From UBA11475 sp902486425 (GTDB lineage: Bacteria; Bacillota; Clostridia; Christensenellales; Borkfalkiaceae): 64,000 nt of DNA. The notes beneath the pieces are model-generated. The model did no database searches. It worked only from the letters and a program-made list of their open reading frames with translations, and was not told where the DNA came from. The DNA lies in assembly GCA_902486425.1 (NCBI GenBank), contig CABTOK010000007.1, positions 310,001 through 374,000 on the forward strand, written 5' to 3'. Positions 36,713-45,644 of the stretch are shown one piece after another; position 1 is the stretch's first letter; each line of letters starts with the position of its first letter. A program made the position numbers and the translations under genes.

Positions 36713-37543
36713 ATGAAATTGTATTTCTTACCAAAAGGAATGAAAAACGCCCTTTCAAAATTAAAAACGGACGAGCTGCAAGAAATAAGACTGAGATTGA
36801 ACTTTCCGATAAAAATCAAATATAAATTCGAAGATTTGTATTTAACTTCCGGCGGTTGTTCGAAATTCTCTTCAGAAGGGATAATTGCAAGAAGGGAAAC
36901 GATAGACGAAATAATAAGTAATTTAACCGAAAATTCTTTATACGCTCATAACGAGAGGTTAAAAAACGGTTATCTCATATCCGGATTCGGCGAAAGGATA
37001 GGAGTATCGGGCGAATGCGTTTTTGCGGATAAAATCGTAACGATAAAAAATATTACGTCGGTGCTTATTCGTATTCCGAAAAACGTGCCGGGATGCTCTG
37101 TGAAAATACGCGAAAAAATGAATACGCCCGAAAACGTTCTCATAATATCTCCGCCTGGTTTCGGTAAGACGACGATACTAAAAGATCTGATACAAAGTTA
37201 CTCTTATAAGAATATTTCGGTAATTGACGAAAGAGGCGAGCTGTTTTCGGAAAATACTTCAGCAGACTACATAAGATTCTCGGACAAACTGTCGGGACTT
37301 AAAATCGCATTGAGAACATTGTCTCCGGACATTATTGCGGTGGATGAGTTATTCGGAGAAGAGGATTATAAAACATGCGAAAAAGCGATACGAGGAGGAG
37401 TTAAGATTTTTGCTACGATTCACGCCGGTTCAGAAAAAGAAATACCGGATATATTAAAAAAAGCCTTTGATTTGTTTGTTGTGCTAAAAAGCGAGAAAAA
37501 AGCAGGTGAAATTGATTATATTTATGACAGACGTAATTTATAA
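36713..37543 (+). CDS. spoIIIAA: Stage III sporulation protein AA (secretion-type ATPase)
   Basis: 276 residues from the ATG at 36713 (MKLYFLPKGMKNALSKL); an upstream in-frame ATG at 36653 lies inside the preceding terminator and is rejected. The AAA/secretion-superfamily ATPase carries Walker A ISPPGFGKTTILKDL (about 145-159), VIDERGEL as the Asp-box and a Walker B-like PDIIAVDELFGEEDY, then FATIHAG. It powers the SpoIIIA-SpoIIQ feeding channel between mother cell and forespore. First gene of a complete eight-gene operon. No Shine-Dalgarno is visible; the candidate sigma-E promoter sits directly on the start codon. Confidence 0.96.
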   Translation: MKLYFLPKGMKNALSKLKTDELQEIRLRLNFPIKIKYKFEDLYLTSGGCSKFSSEGIIARRETIDEIISNLTENSLYAHNERLKNGYLISGFGERIGVSGECVFADKIVTIKNITSVLIRIPKNVPGCSVKIREKMNTPENVLIISPPGFGKTTILKDLIQSYSYKNISVIDERGELFSENTSADYIRFSDKLSGLKIALRTLSPDIIAVDELFGEEDYKTCEKAIRGGVKIFATIHAGSEKEIPDILKKAFDLFVVLKSEKKAGEIDYIYDRRNL

Positions 37544-37557
37544 AATCTATTAAAATA

Positions 37558-38016
37558 ATGAATGAATATATTGTTAAAGCGGTAGTAATACCTGCGTGTT
37601 TTTTTATAGCGAAGATCTTACTTCTTAAATTTTACGACGAAAAGAACTTTTTGTCCGAATACTGCAATTTTTTACTCTCCGTAAAAAACGAAGTAGATTT
37701 TACAAATAAACCGATAAGAGAAATAATAAATAATTGTTCGGACGAAAATTTTAAAAACCTTTCCGTAAAGTTTTTACAAAACGAAGAAATAAAAAAACCG
37801 CGTTTTTTGAGCGTTGAAGAATATAATTCGGTAAAAAATTTCTTTTCGGGCATATCTGCGACCGATTCGGTTACGCTATCGGGCAAAATATCTTATTTTA
37901 AGCTTCAAGCGGATAAATTATACGAAAATTCTTCCGAAAAACTTAAAATGAACATTATTTTATATCAGAAGCTCGGGATATTATCGGGAATTTTGCTGTA
38001 TATTCTGATTTTATAG
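37558..38016 (+). CDS. spoIIIAB: Stage III sporulation protein AB
   Basis: 152 residues. A hydrophobic helix at the N-terminus (about 6-24), a helical cytosolic or periplasmic middle that includes NEVDFTNKPIREIINNC, and a C-terminal membrane helix (LGILSGILLYILIL) match SpoIIIAB, which resembles GspF-type secretion proteins in topology. It is 14 bp after spoIIIAA. The sequence is divergent, so position in the operon is an important part of the call. Confidence 0.85.
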   Translation: MNEYIVKAVVIPACFFIAKILLLKFYDEKNFLSEYCNFLLSVKNEVDFTNKPIREIINNCSDENFKNLSVKFLQNEEIKKPRFLSVEEYNSVKNFFSGISATDSVTLSGKISYFKLQADKLYENSSEKLKMNIILYQKLGILSGILLYILIL

Positions 38017-38099
38017 TATTAAATCGCAAAAAATTAAGTCGCTTAGTACTACTATGGCATTAAACGGGAAGAAATTGAAGATATTTTACGGGAATTTAT

Positions 38100-38300
38100 A
38101 TGGATATCGGGATAGAACTTATATTTAAAATCGCCGCGATAGGGATAATCGTAACTGTTGTTTCGCAAATTCTGAGAAAGAGCGATCGGGAAGATTTTGC
38201 CTTATTTGTCGGGATAATAGGAATAGTGGCGGTTCTCGGACTTACGGCAAACGTTCTTGCGGAATTTTTTAACAATGTAAAGGCGATTTTCGGATTTTAG
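38100..38300 (+). CDS. spoIIIAC: Stage III sporulation protein AC
   Basis: 66 residues with two membrane helices (about 7-24 and 35-58) separated by a short polar turn with RKSDREDFA, the normal SpoIIIAC pattern and length. It is part of the membrane platform of the feeding channel, related in topology to SpoIIIAD. It starts at ATG 38100 and is followed 40 bp later by spoIIIAD. Confidence 0.92.
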   Translation: MDIGIELIFKIAAIGIIVTVVSQILRKSDREDFALFVGIIGIVAVLGLTANVLAEFFNNVKAIFGF

Positions 38301-38340
38301 TTATAAAATTTAAGGTTTTAAAAGCCAAAAACGGGGATTT

Positions 38341-38724
38341 ATGATAAAGATATTTCTTACGGCGCTTGTTTGCGGAATGATTTGCGTAACGGTCAGAATC
38401 GTAAACGGCGAATTTTTTACGATAGCGGTAATAGTTTCAGGCATTATAATTTTAGTATTGGTTTTCGATTATTTTTCGGCGAACATATTTTTTTTACAGG
38501 ACGCCATCGGAAAAACGGGAATTTCGGGCGAATCATTCAAAAATATTTTCAAAATAGCGGGGATAGGTTACGTAGCGGAATTCACTTCATCGGTTCTTAA
38601 TGATTTCGGCTTGGAATCACTCTCTAAAAAAACGATTTTTGCCGGAAAGATAATGGTAGTCGCGATGACGATTCCGACGATAACGTTGCTGATAAAACTC
38701 GTAGGCGAATTCTGTTCGTTTTAA
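38341..38724 (+). CDS. spoIIIAD: Stage III sporulation protein AD
   Basis: 127 residues, several hydrophobic helices, with the conserved GIGYVAEFTSSVLNDFG segment and a C-terminal hydrophobic IPTITLLIKLVGEF. Typical length and position between spoIIIAC and AE. Membrane component of the channel. Confidence 0.93.
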   Translation: MIKIFLTALVCGMICVTVRIVNGEFFTIAVIVSGIIILVLVFDYFSANIFFLQDAIGKTGISGESFKNIFKIAGIGYVAEFTSSVLNDFGLESLSKKTIFAGKIMVVAMTIPTITLLIKLVGEFCSF

Positions 38725-38738
38725 TTTTTTTAGATTTT

Positions 38739-40028
38739 ATGAAATCAAATTTTTTTTCCGTCGGAATAAAACCGTTATTTATTAAAAACGATAAAAAAAA
38801 TCGGTTATTGAAAATGATTGCGAAATTTTTTATAATTGCAATTTCATTTATCGCTTTATATGATTTTAATCCGAAAACATTTTACAAAATATCTGAAAGC
38901 ACTGAAAATAGTACCTTCTACGGTGATTATTTTTTTTCGAGCGGCGACGATTCGACGGAAGTTTCTTTGCCGGATATAATAAAAGAGGAGCTGAAAGATC
39001 TTGATATAAAAGGTCTGGAAGATTTTGTAAAATACAATGTAAATTCCGATCTTTTCGATATAAAAAGCTTTATAAACGCCATTGTTTCGGGTAAACCGTC
39101 CTTTGGGTACGAAAGTTTTTTATCGTACGTTTCGGGTTTGATATTAAGTCCGGTAAAAACTCTCGCGCCGACTTTTATTTCTCTTATAATAATCGCCTTC
39201 ATTATTGGAATTTTATCGGATATGTCCGATGATACCGGTATAAAAGAAATTTTACGGCTTACCGCTTCGTGCTTTTTTTCGGTTATTGTTTTAGGTATAG
39301 CGGATATCGTGTTCGGAATTACGGAAAGTTCTTTACGCTCCGCGGTCGAGCTTCTGGGTGTTTCATCTCCGATAATACTTACTTTGCTTATAGCGGGCGG
39401 GGGCAATCTTTCGGCAAGCGTATATAAACCCGTCGTTTCGGTGTTTTCCGAAATAATTTCGTCCGTTTCATACGGGTTGTTGCTTCCGATAATAAAAGCT
39501 GTTTTTATACTCAATTTATCCGAAGCTGTGTCCGGCGACGGTAAATTTTGCGGAATAATTTCGTTTTACAAATCGCTAGTAAAATGGATATTGGGACTTG
39601 TATTCGGCATATTTTCGATTTTTCTGAGCGTAAACGGAATAGCGGGGGCGAGCTACGACGGGATAACATTAAAAGCCACGAAATACGCCGTAACAAATTC
39701 CGTTCCGATAATCGGCGGATATATTTCGGGCGGAATGGAGCTTATCGTATACGCGAGCGTATTGATAAAAAACGCAGTAGGACTAGGAACGCTTGTTCTC
39801 ATTATGATTATAATTGCGGTGCCGTTATTTAAAATAGCGGTAATAACGCTGCTTTTTAAGCTTACAGGCGGAATAATAGGTATTATTTCGGATAAAAAAC
39901 TCGCGAATTTTTTAGGCGAAATCGCTAAAACGTTAACGCTTATTACCGTGACGATGCTGTCGGTCGGAGTTGCGTTTTTTATAACGATATTCCTTTTGAT
40001 AACGACCGCAAGTAACGTTTTTGTATAA
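38739..40028 (+). CDS. spoIIIAE: Stage III sporulation protein AE
   Basis: 429 residues. A signal-like membrane segment near residues 28-42, an extracytoplasmic acidic stretch with SSGDDSTEVSLPDIIKEEL, then multiple membrane helices (about 150-425) with NGIAGASYDGITLKATKYA and VPIIGGYISGGMEL, the SpoIIIAE hallmark. It is a polytopic membrane protein of the feeding channel. It follows spoIIIAD after 14 bp. Confidence 0.95.
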   Translation: MKSNFFSVGIKPLFIKNDKKNRLLKMIAKFFIIAISFIALYDFNPKTFYKISESTENSTFYGDYFFSSGDDSTEVSLPDIIKEELKDLDIKGLEDFVKYNVNSDLFDIKSFINAIVSGKPSFGYESFLSYVSGLILSPVKTLAPTFISLIIIAFIIGILSDMSDDTGIKEILRLTASCFFSVIVLGIADIVFGITESSLRSAVELLGVSSPIILTLLIAGGGNLSASVYKPVVSVFSEIISSVSYGLLLPIIKAVFILNLSEAVSGDGKFCGIISFYKSLVKWILGLVFGIFSIFLSVNGIAGASYDGITLKATKYAVTNSVPIIGGYISGGMELIVYASVLIKNAVGLGTLVLIMIIIAVPLFKIAVITLLFKLTGGIIGIISDKKLANFLGEIAKTLTLITVTMLSVGVAFFITIFLLITTASNVFV

Positions 40029-40042
40029 AAACAAGGTGAAAA

Positions 40043-40513
40043 ATGGGAATATACTATCTGATATTCGTCGGAGTAACGGCGTTTTCGATTTTGGAAAAGC
40101 TCTTACCGGAAGGAAAAATGAAAAAGACTGTACGGCACGCCGCCGCGCTTACTTTAATAGTTTATCTGTTGTTTCCGATAAAAAATCTTATTAAAAACGG
40201 ACTGTTTTCGGACTTTGATCCGGGAAATATTACAATTCAGACCGACTTTTTAGACAAAACGTTTTTAAAGCAAGTCGAACTCGATAAATGCGTTCTGATT
40301 GAAAAACTTAAAAATTACGGTATCGAAGCTGACAATAACGCGATATATGTCGAATATGAAACGGAGAATAAAATTATTTATAAAAAAGTCGTTTTAAACC
40401 TGAAAAATTGCGTTATAAATAAGGACAACCCGCATATAGATAAATTAGAAATCGACAAAACGATAAATTCTGTTTTTACGGGGGCCGAAATCGAAATTAT
40501 TTGTGACGAGTAA
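40043..40513 (+). CDS. spoIIIAF: Stage III sporulation protein AF
   Basis: 156 residues with two N-terminal membrane helices (about 1-17 and 33-47, the second preceded by KMKKTVRHAAALT) and a soluble C-terminal domain containing DKCVLIEKLKNYGIEADN, the ring-building-like fold expected in SpoIIIAF. AAGGTG precedes the ATG. Position in the operon supports the call. Confidence 0.9.
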   Translation: MGIYYLIFVGVTAFSILEKLLPEGKMKKTVRHAAALTLIVYLLFPIKNLIKNGLFSDFDPGNITIQTDFLDKTFLKQVELDKCVLIEKLKNYGIEADNNAIYVEYETENKIIYKKVVLNLKNCVINKDNPHIDKLEIDKTINSVFTGAEIEIICDE

Positions 40514-40532
40514 AAGATGAGGAGCGGAATTT

Positions 40533-41003
40533 GTGAAAAAAAATACAGTATTTTTTAAAAACAAAAAAGCGGTTTATATTACCGCGCTTATCTTAATCAC
40601 GATACTGCTTGTAATATTTTCTTTCGTTTTCGGAAATAAAAAAACCGCCAAAACGGCGAATAAAATAATGTCGTATCCCGAATATCTCGAAGCGAAACTT
40701 TCGCCGATACTGTCCGATATAAAAGACGCGGGAAAGGTAAGCGTTATGATAACGGTCTCTTCCGAAACGGAGTACGAAATTGCTTTTACAACGGTTACGA
40801 ACTCAAAAGGCGAAAAGACCGAAACTCCGTATCTTATAAACGGCGAACCTGTAAAAACAAACGAAAAATATCCCGAAATAACGGGAGTCCTTATCGTATG
40901 TGAAGGTGCTCTTAATTACGGAGTGTACCACAGAGTTTTAGAAGCGACTAAAGCTATTCTGAACGTTCCGGAAAGTAAAATCGAAATATTGCCCGGTAAA
41001 TAA
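40533..41003 (+). CDS. spoIIIAG: Stage III sporulation protein AG
   Basis: 156 residues starting at GTG 40533, with AGGAG nearby upstream. One membrane helix (about 15-32) is followed by the ring-forming extracytoplasmic domain with YLEAKLSPILSDIKDAGKV, VMITVSSETEYEIAF, and GVLIVCEGALNYGVYHRVLE, typical of SpoIIIAG. This protein forms a large ring in the intermembrane space in Bacillus subtilis. Confidence 0.94.
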   Translation: MKKNTVFFKNKKAVYITALILITILLVIFSFVFGNKKTAKTANKIMSYPEYLEAKLSPILSDIKDAGKVSVMITVSSETEYEIAFTTVTNSKGEKTETPYLINGEPVKTNEKYPEITGVLIVCEGALNYGVYHRVLEATKAILNVPESKIEILPGK

Positions 41004-41042
41004 CCGGCATTATAAAAACAAAAAAGCAAGGAGAATCAAAAA

Positions 41043-41522
41043 ATGAGCAAAAAGAAGAAGATTTTAATTTTATCGTGCATGATGATACTTTTGGTGGCGA
41101 CAGCCGTCGTAAACTACGTTTTTACGACTAAAGCCGCAAAAGACAATGCCGTAGATGTATCGGCTTCGGCAAACTATTTTACACAGTACAGAACGAGAAG
41201 AAGTTCGTCCAGAAACGAAGAGCTTTTACAGATTGAAGACATACTTTCGTCCGAGTCCGCAACACAGGAAGAAAAAAGCGACGCAACCAAGCTTAAATTG
41301 AGTCTTACCGAAATCACCGAAAAAGAAATGCTTCTCGAAAGTCTTATAAAAGCGTACGGCTTCGAAGACGTGGTCGTCATAATAAGTCTTACGTCGGACA
41401 ATGTGAACGTAGTAGCCAAAACAAGCGAGATGACGGCGGAAGATTCGATAAAAATCTACACTATTATCGAAGAAGAAGGCATTGCGTCGCCGGAAAACGT
41501 AAAGATTATTCCCATTGTTTAA
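41043..41522 (+). CDS. spoIIIAH: Stage III sporulation protein AH
   Basis: 159 residues. Short cytosolic start, one membrane helix (about 5-23), a low-complexity stretch with FTQYRTRRSSSRNEELLQIE, then the YscJ/FliF-like ring-building domain (TEITEKEMLLESLIKAYGF, VVIISLTSDNVNVVAKT). In Bacillus it binds SpoIIQ from the forespore side. AAGGAG lies before the ATG. It ends the spoIIIA operon; a hairpin lies 48 bp downstream. Confidence 0.95.
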   Translation: MSKKKKILILSCMMILLVATAVVNYVFTTKAAKDNAVDVSASANYFTQYRTRRSSSRNEELLQIEDILSSESATQEEKSDATKLKLSLTEITEKEMLLESLIKAYGFEDVVVIISLTSDNVNVVAKTSEMTAEDSIKIYTIIEEEGIASPENVKIIPIV

Positions 41523-41569
41523 AATTCGCTATGCAAATTCGGTTTTTTGTGCTAAAATAAAAATAAGTT

Positions 41570-41599
41570 AAACGCCGTAACCGACTATTACGGCGTTTT
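41570..41599 (+). terminator. Terminator or attenuator after spoIIIAH
   Basis: AAACGCCGTAA (41570-41580) and TTACGGCGTTT (41588-41598) form an 11-bp stem, but the T-run is short (four Ts), so partial readthrough into yqhY is likely. Confidence 0.65.
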
Positions 41600-41640
41600 G
41601 CCCGATAAATTGCGATTTTTATTCGCGAGAGGTAAACCGA

Positions 41641-41985
41641 ATGAGCAGAAAAAGAGATTTGCCCACCGCTAAAAAAAGCGAAGGGACGATTTGTTACGGA
41701 AGCGAAATTTTAACGAATATCATAACCTTTGCGGTTGACGAAGCCGACGGGGTAGCCATTTATCCTTCGAAGAAGCCTATTTCGTACGTTTTCGATAAAG
41801 ACGGACTTATAATCGACGTCGACGTGAAGATAAATTATAATTTATCCGTTTCCGAAATAGCCTATAAAATTCAGGATTCGATAAAACATAACGTCGAAGC
41901 TATGACCGAATACAAAATAAACACGGTTAACGTAAATGTAAAAGACGTATTCTTCGACGATACTTCGGAAAAGGACAAATTATGA
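41641..41985 (+). CDS. yqhY: Asp23/Gls24 family protein YqhY
   Basis: 114 residues, the Asp23/Gls24 (DUF322) fold: GTICYGSEILTNIITFAVDE near the start and the conserved DVDVKINYNLSVSEIAYKIQ. YqhY proteins are linked to control of fatty-acid synthesis and envelope stress in Bacillota. It overlaps nusB by 4 bp, as in many clostridia. AGAGGT lies upstream of the ATG. Confidence 0.92.
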   Translation: MSRKRDLPTAKKSEGTICYGSEILTNIITFAVDEADGVAIYPSKKPISYVFDKDGLIIDVDVKINYNLSVSEIAYKIQDSIKHNVEAMTEYKINTVNVNVKDVFFDDTSEKDKL

Positions 41986-42383
41986 GAAGCGCAGCAAGAG
42001 AAGTAGTTTTTAAGTATATTTTTTCACGTAATTTCAACGGGGAAGATCCCGCTCTTTACAGATCTTTATGCGAAGAGTTTAAACTTAAAGGCGACAGCAA
42101 AATTTTTGCCGACAAACTTTTAAAAACGGTAATTTCGCATAACGACGAAATCCTTAAAGAAATAGAATCGCTCGTAGTCGGCTACAAACTCGACAGAATT
42201 TACAATGCGGACAGATGTCTTTTAGTAATGGCGATTGCGGAACTCAAATATATGGATACTCCCGTTGCCGTCGTAATTGACGAAGCGGTAGTTCTCGCTG
42301 GGACGTATTCAACAGACAAAAGCGTGGACTTTGTTAACGGAGTTCTCGCAAAATATGCGGCGGATCTGAAATGTACGAAATAA
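41982..42383 (+). CDS. nusB: Transcription antitermination factor NusB
   Basis: 133 residues, all-helical. RSAAREVVFKYIFSRNF at the start and the C-terminal TPVAVVIDEAVVLAGTYSTDKSVDFVNGVLAK are the NusB signatures. It binds boxA with S10 in rRNA transcription complexes. It overlaps yqhY by 4 bp and folD by 13 bp. Confidence 0.96.
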   Translation: MRSAAREVVFKYIFSRNFNGEDPALYRSLCEEFKLKGDSKIFADKLLKTVISHNDEILKEIESLVVGYKLDRIYNADRCLLVMAIAELKYMDTPVAVVIDEAVVLAGTYSTDKSVDFVNGVLAKYAADLKCTK

Positions 42384-43228
42384 TCGACGGAAAAAAGGTA
42401 TCGGCTTTTATCAAGGACGATATTAAAGAAAGAGTAAACGAATATAAAACGCGCTACGGTAAGGATATTTTCCTTGCCGTTGTTTTAGTAGGCGAAGATC
42501 CCGCTTCTAAAGTCTATGTAAAAAATAAAATGAAGGCTTGCGAATACGTCGGAATAGTTTCCGAAACTTATGTTTTGCCGGAAGAAAGTCCGGAAGAAGA
42601 AGTTGCGGCTCTCGTAAAAAAGCTTGCGGACGATAATTCCGTGGACGGAATACTCGTTCAGTTGCCGCTTCCGAAGCATATAAATCAGGAAAGAATATTA
42701 AAGCTTATCCCGGACGAAAAAGATGCGGACGGATTTTCAGACGCGAATATAGGAAGGCTTTTCCAGAACAAAAAAAGCGTTGTTTCGTGTACCCCCGCGG
42801 GTATAATGGAACTATTGAAGTTTTATAAAATAAATCCCGCCGGCAAGCGCGCCGTTATAATAGGAAGAAGCAATATCGTCGGCAAACCTATGGCTGCGCT
42901 TTTACTGAACGCCCATTCGACGATAACGGTGTGTCACAGTAAAACGGTTAATTTAAAAGAAGTAACAAAAGATGCGGATATTCTGGTTGTCGCCATCGGT
43001 AAGCCCGAATTCGTCACGGCGGACATGGTTAAAGAGAACGCTGTCGTTATTGACGTCGGGATAAACAGAGTGAACGGCCAACTCGTAGGGGACGTGGACT
43101 TCGAAGCGGTTAAAGAAAAGGCTTCGTACATAACTCCTGTTCCCGGGGGAGTCGGTCCCATGACGATAGCTATGCTTATGAGTAATACTTATTATCTTGC
43201 CGCCGCACGAGCGGAAAAGACGGAATAA
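42371..43228 (+). CDS. folD: Methylenetetrahydrofolate dehydrogenase/cyclohydrolase FolD
   Basis: 285 residues. Catalytic lysine in VYVKNKMKACEYVGI, signature VDGILVQLPLPKHIN, DADGFSDANIG, Rossmann GRSNIVGKPMAALLLN and PVPGGVGPMTIAMLM. It interconverts methylene-THF and formyl-THF with NADP. It overlaps nusB by 13 bp. xseA and xseB, often found next in Clostridia, are absent; ispA follows directly. Confidence 0.97.
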   Translation: MYEIIDGKKVSAFIKDDIKERVNEYKTRYGKDIFLAVVLVGEDPASKVYVKNKMKACEYVGIVSETYVLPEESPEEEVAALVKKLADDNSVDGILVQLPLPKHINQERILKLIPDEKDADGFSDANIGRLFQNKKSVVSCTPAGIMELLKFYKINPAGKRAVIIGRSNIVGKPMAALLLNAHSTITVCHSKTVNLKEVTKDADILVVAIGKPEFVTADMVKENAVVIDVGINRVNGQLVGDVDFEAVKEKASYITPVPGGVGPMTIAMLMSNTYYLAAARAEKTE

Positions 43229-43254
43229 TAGCTAAAAACAAAAGAGGAAGATTT

Positions 43255-44118
43255 ATGTCCGATTTCGGCTTAAAATTAAAAGAATATTCCGAATATTTCG
43301 ATTTAAAAGCCGAAAAGTTTTTCGGTTCGCTTACGAATTGTCCGAAAAGTCTTCTCGTCTCCATGAAGTATTCTTTCTTTTCGGGTGGAAAAAGACTGCG
43401 TCCGGCTCTTATGTTTACGGTTGCCGAAGCTCTGGGATTAACTAAGGATTCGGTTCTTAAATATGCGCTTGCAGTCGAGCTTATCCATAATTATTCGCTT
43501 ATTCACGACGACCTTCCGTCGATGGATAACGACGATTACAGAAGAGGCAAACTTACTTCGCACAGAAAGTTCGGCGAAGCGATGGCTGTTCTGACGGGCG
43601 ATGCGCTCCTTAACCTTGCGTATGAAGTTTTATTCTCAATAAAAGACGTTTTTACCGGAAGCGAAAAAGCTAAAAGTTTTATTGCGGAATGCGCCGGCAT
43701 AAACGGAATGATTAAAGGGCAGGTTTACGATATTTTCGGCGCGGAAGAAGAAGGAATAAACGGGATTTATTCAATTATAGACAATAAAACGTCTGCTCTT
43801 ATATCGGCGGCTGTTATTACTCCGGCACTGCTTATTTCGTATAAAAATACTGATAGACTTAAAGAATATTCTAAAAAACTCGGGGAGTTTTTCCAGATTT
43901 CGGACGATATAATGGACTACGAGGGAGATCCTTACATAATCGGAAAAGACGTTAATAAAGACGGCGATAAAAATACTTTTGTAAATAAAATCGGTCTTGA
44001 AGAAACAAAAATTCTGAATAATAAAGTATATACCGAGTGTAAGGAGATATTGACTTTTTTATCCGGATTTGATTTATTATCGGAAGCAACCGATTATATT
44101 TATAACAGAAAAAAATAA
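43255..44118 (+). CDS. ispA: Polyprenyl (farnesyl) diphosphate synthase
   Basis: 287 residues, short-chain trans-prenyltransferase. The first aspartate-rich motif is DDLPSMDNDDYRRGKLTSHR (about 86-105), with SGGKRLRPAL before it and the second DDIMDYEGD near residue 220. The residues just upstream of the first motif, YSLIHDD, fit farnesyl or geranylgeranyl synthases. It makes precursors of undecaprenyl phosphate and quinones and thus works with IspH encoded earlier. AGAGGAAG precedes the ATG. The usual downstream dxs and tlyA are missing here. Confidence 0.95.
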   Translation: MSDFGLKLKEYSEYFDLKAEKFFGSLTNCPKSLLVSMKYSFFSGGKRLRPALMFTVAEALGLTKDSVLKYALAVELIHNYSLIHDDLPSMDNDDYRRGKLTSHRKFGEAMAVLTGDALLNLAYEVLFSIKDVFTGSEKAKSFIAECAGINGMIKGQVYDIFGAEEEGINGIYSIIDNKTSALISAAVITPALLISYKNTDRLKEYSKKLGEFFQISDDIMDYEGDPYIIGKDVNKDGDKNTFVNKIGLEETKILNNKVYTECKEILTFLSGFDLLSEATDYIYNRKK

Positions 44119-44161
44119 TTATATTATTAAAAAAAATATATTTTATTAAAAGACGGATATT

Positions 44162-44680
44162 ATGTTCAAAGAAATTGATTATAAAAAACTCAATTTTAAT
44201 CCTTTTACTTATTTAAATGAAGGTTGGATGCTTTTATCATCCGGGAAAACCGAAAAAGCGTACAATACGATGACTGTATCATGGGGACATTTCGGTTCGC
44301 TCTGGGGAGATAATTGGGGGATGCCTACTGCGATCGTTTACGTCAGACCGCAAAGATATACAAAAAAATTTATGGACAGCGAAGAATATTTTTCGCTTTC
44401 GTATTTCGGTAACGACTATAAAAAAGATCTTGCGTATCTCGGCTCATATTCGGGTAAAGAAGGCGATAAAGTGAAAAACACGTCGCTTACTCCCGTGTTT
44501 TCAGATAATACGGTATATTTTAACGAAGCGAAGCTTGTTTTTATATGCAAAAAGATTTATACCGCCGAAATTGCGGAAGACGGTTTTATAGATAAAACAA
44601 TTATCGAAAACAATTATAAAAATAAAGATTTCCATACCGAATATATCGGACGGATAGTAAAAATATTAAAAAGCGAATAA
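44162..44680 (+). CDS. Flavin reductase-like, FMN-binding split-barrel protein
   Basis: 172 residues. It starts FKEIDYKKLNFNPFTYLNEGWMLL and contains NTMTVSWGHFGSLWGDNWGM and IVYVRPQRYTKKFMDSEEYF, the pattern of small flavoredoxin-type flavin reductases. It probably binds FMN and uses NAD(P)H; the electron acceptor is unknown. It sits between ispA and nadK, which is not a standard place, and ends in its own terminator. A weak GACGGA is the only ribosome-binding signal. Confidence 0.85.
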   Translation: MFKEIDYKKLNFNPFTYLNEGWMLLSSGKTEKAYNTMTVSWGHFGSLWGDNWGMPTAIVYVRPQRYTKKFMDSEEYFSLSYFGNDYKKDLAYLGSYSGKEGDKVKNTSLTPVFSDNTVYFNEAKLVFICKKIYTAEIAEDGFIDKTIIENNYKNKDFHTEYIGRIVKILKSE

Positions 44681-44686
44681 TTCTTG

Positions 44687-44716
44687 CGGCGTTTTAAATA
44701 AACGCCGTTTTTATTT
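44687..44716 (+). terminator. Terminator after the flavin reductase-like gene
   Basis: CGGCGTTT (44687-44694) and AAACGCCG (44700-44707) pair and are followed by TTTTTATTT. Confidence 0.8.
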
Positions 44717-44753
44717 AGTTATTATAATTAAAATGAATAAATAAATGAATATT

Positions 44754-44783
44754 TTGCTTGAAAAACATTTTTTATTATATTAT
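44754..44783 (+). promoter_or_regulatory. Possible promoter of nadK-argR-recN
   Basis: TTGCTT (44754-44759) with TATTAT (44778-44783, 18-bp spacer) or TATATT (44776-44781, 16 bp). It follows a terminator and precedes nadK by about 50 bp. Confidence 0.5.
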
Positions 44784-44834
44784 AATTAAAAAGGATTTAC
44801 AACTATTAAGCAGTAAATAAAAAGAAGGGATGAT

Positions 44835-45626
44835 ATGAAGGTCGGAATATATTCCAATCCAACTAAAGAAAAATCTGCAGGGATAACCGAAAAGGTAATT
44901 TCCGTATTAAAAGAATCCGGAATAGAGTTTGCGATTATAAGCGAAAATTCCACCGAAAAGACGGATATGCTTATAGTTATCGGCGGCGACGGAACTATTT
45001 TAAAAGTAGTCGATTATATTGCGAAATATGATGTTCCGGTACTTACGTTGAATGCCGGAAAACTCGGCTTTTTGGCTGAATTTTCGGATAAGGAAGCCGA
45101 ATATGCGGTAAAAGCGGCGATAAACGGTGAATTAAAAACAGAAACCGCGCCGCTTATCGAAGCGAATTTTTCGGGCAAATCGTATTACGCACTTAACGAA
45201 GTTGTTATCCAAAGGCTCGTTGCAAGCGATTCTTCCGAAAAGACGCTGAAGCTTAACATAGCAATAAAAGGTAAGACAGTCGAAAATCTTAAAGGAGACG
45301 GCGTGATAATTGCGACGCAAAAAGGTTCTACTGCTTATTCGCTTTCGTCGGGCGGTACGATTCTTTCGCCCGGTACGGATTGTTTCGAGCTTTCTCCAAT
45401 ATGCTCGCACTCGTTCAATAACAGATCGATAGTTTATCCGACGGAATATACATGCACGGTAAAAATAACGAACGACTGTAAAAGCGGAATTATCGTGGAC
45501 GGCATTTTTGTAACCGAAACGACAGAAAATTCTGTCGTTGAAATTAAAAAATCATCTAAATACGCTGTTTTTTATAAAAACGATAAAGTAGACTATTACG
45601 AAAAGTTATTTATGAAGATGAAATAA
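44835..45626 (+). CDS. nadK: NAD kinase
   Basis: 263 residues. ATP-NAD kinase signature IGGDGTIL (about 49-56) and NAGKLGFLAEF, then LNEVVIQR, GDGVIIATQKGSTAYSLSSGG and the C-terminal SFNNRSIVYP. It makes NADP in the cytosol. GAAGGG precedes the ATG. nadK-argR-recN is a conserved clostridial order. Confidence 0.96.
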   Translation: MKVGIYSNPTKEKSAGITEKVISVLKESGIEFAIISENSTEKTDMLIVIGGDGTILKVVDYIAKYDVPVLTLNAGKLGFLAEFSDKEAEYAVKAAINGELKTETAPLIEANFSGKSYYALNEVVIQRLVASDSSEKTLKLNIAIKGKTVENLKGDGVIIATQKGSTAYSLSSGGTILSPGTDCFELSPICSHSFNNRSIVYPTEYTCTVKITNDCKSGIIVDGIFVTETTENSVVEIKKSSKYAVFYKNDKVDYYEKLFMKMK

Positions 45627-45644
45627 TTTTATGAAGGGAATCGT

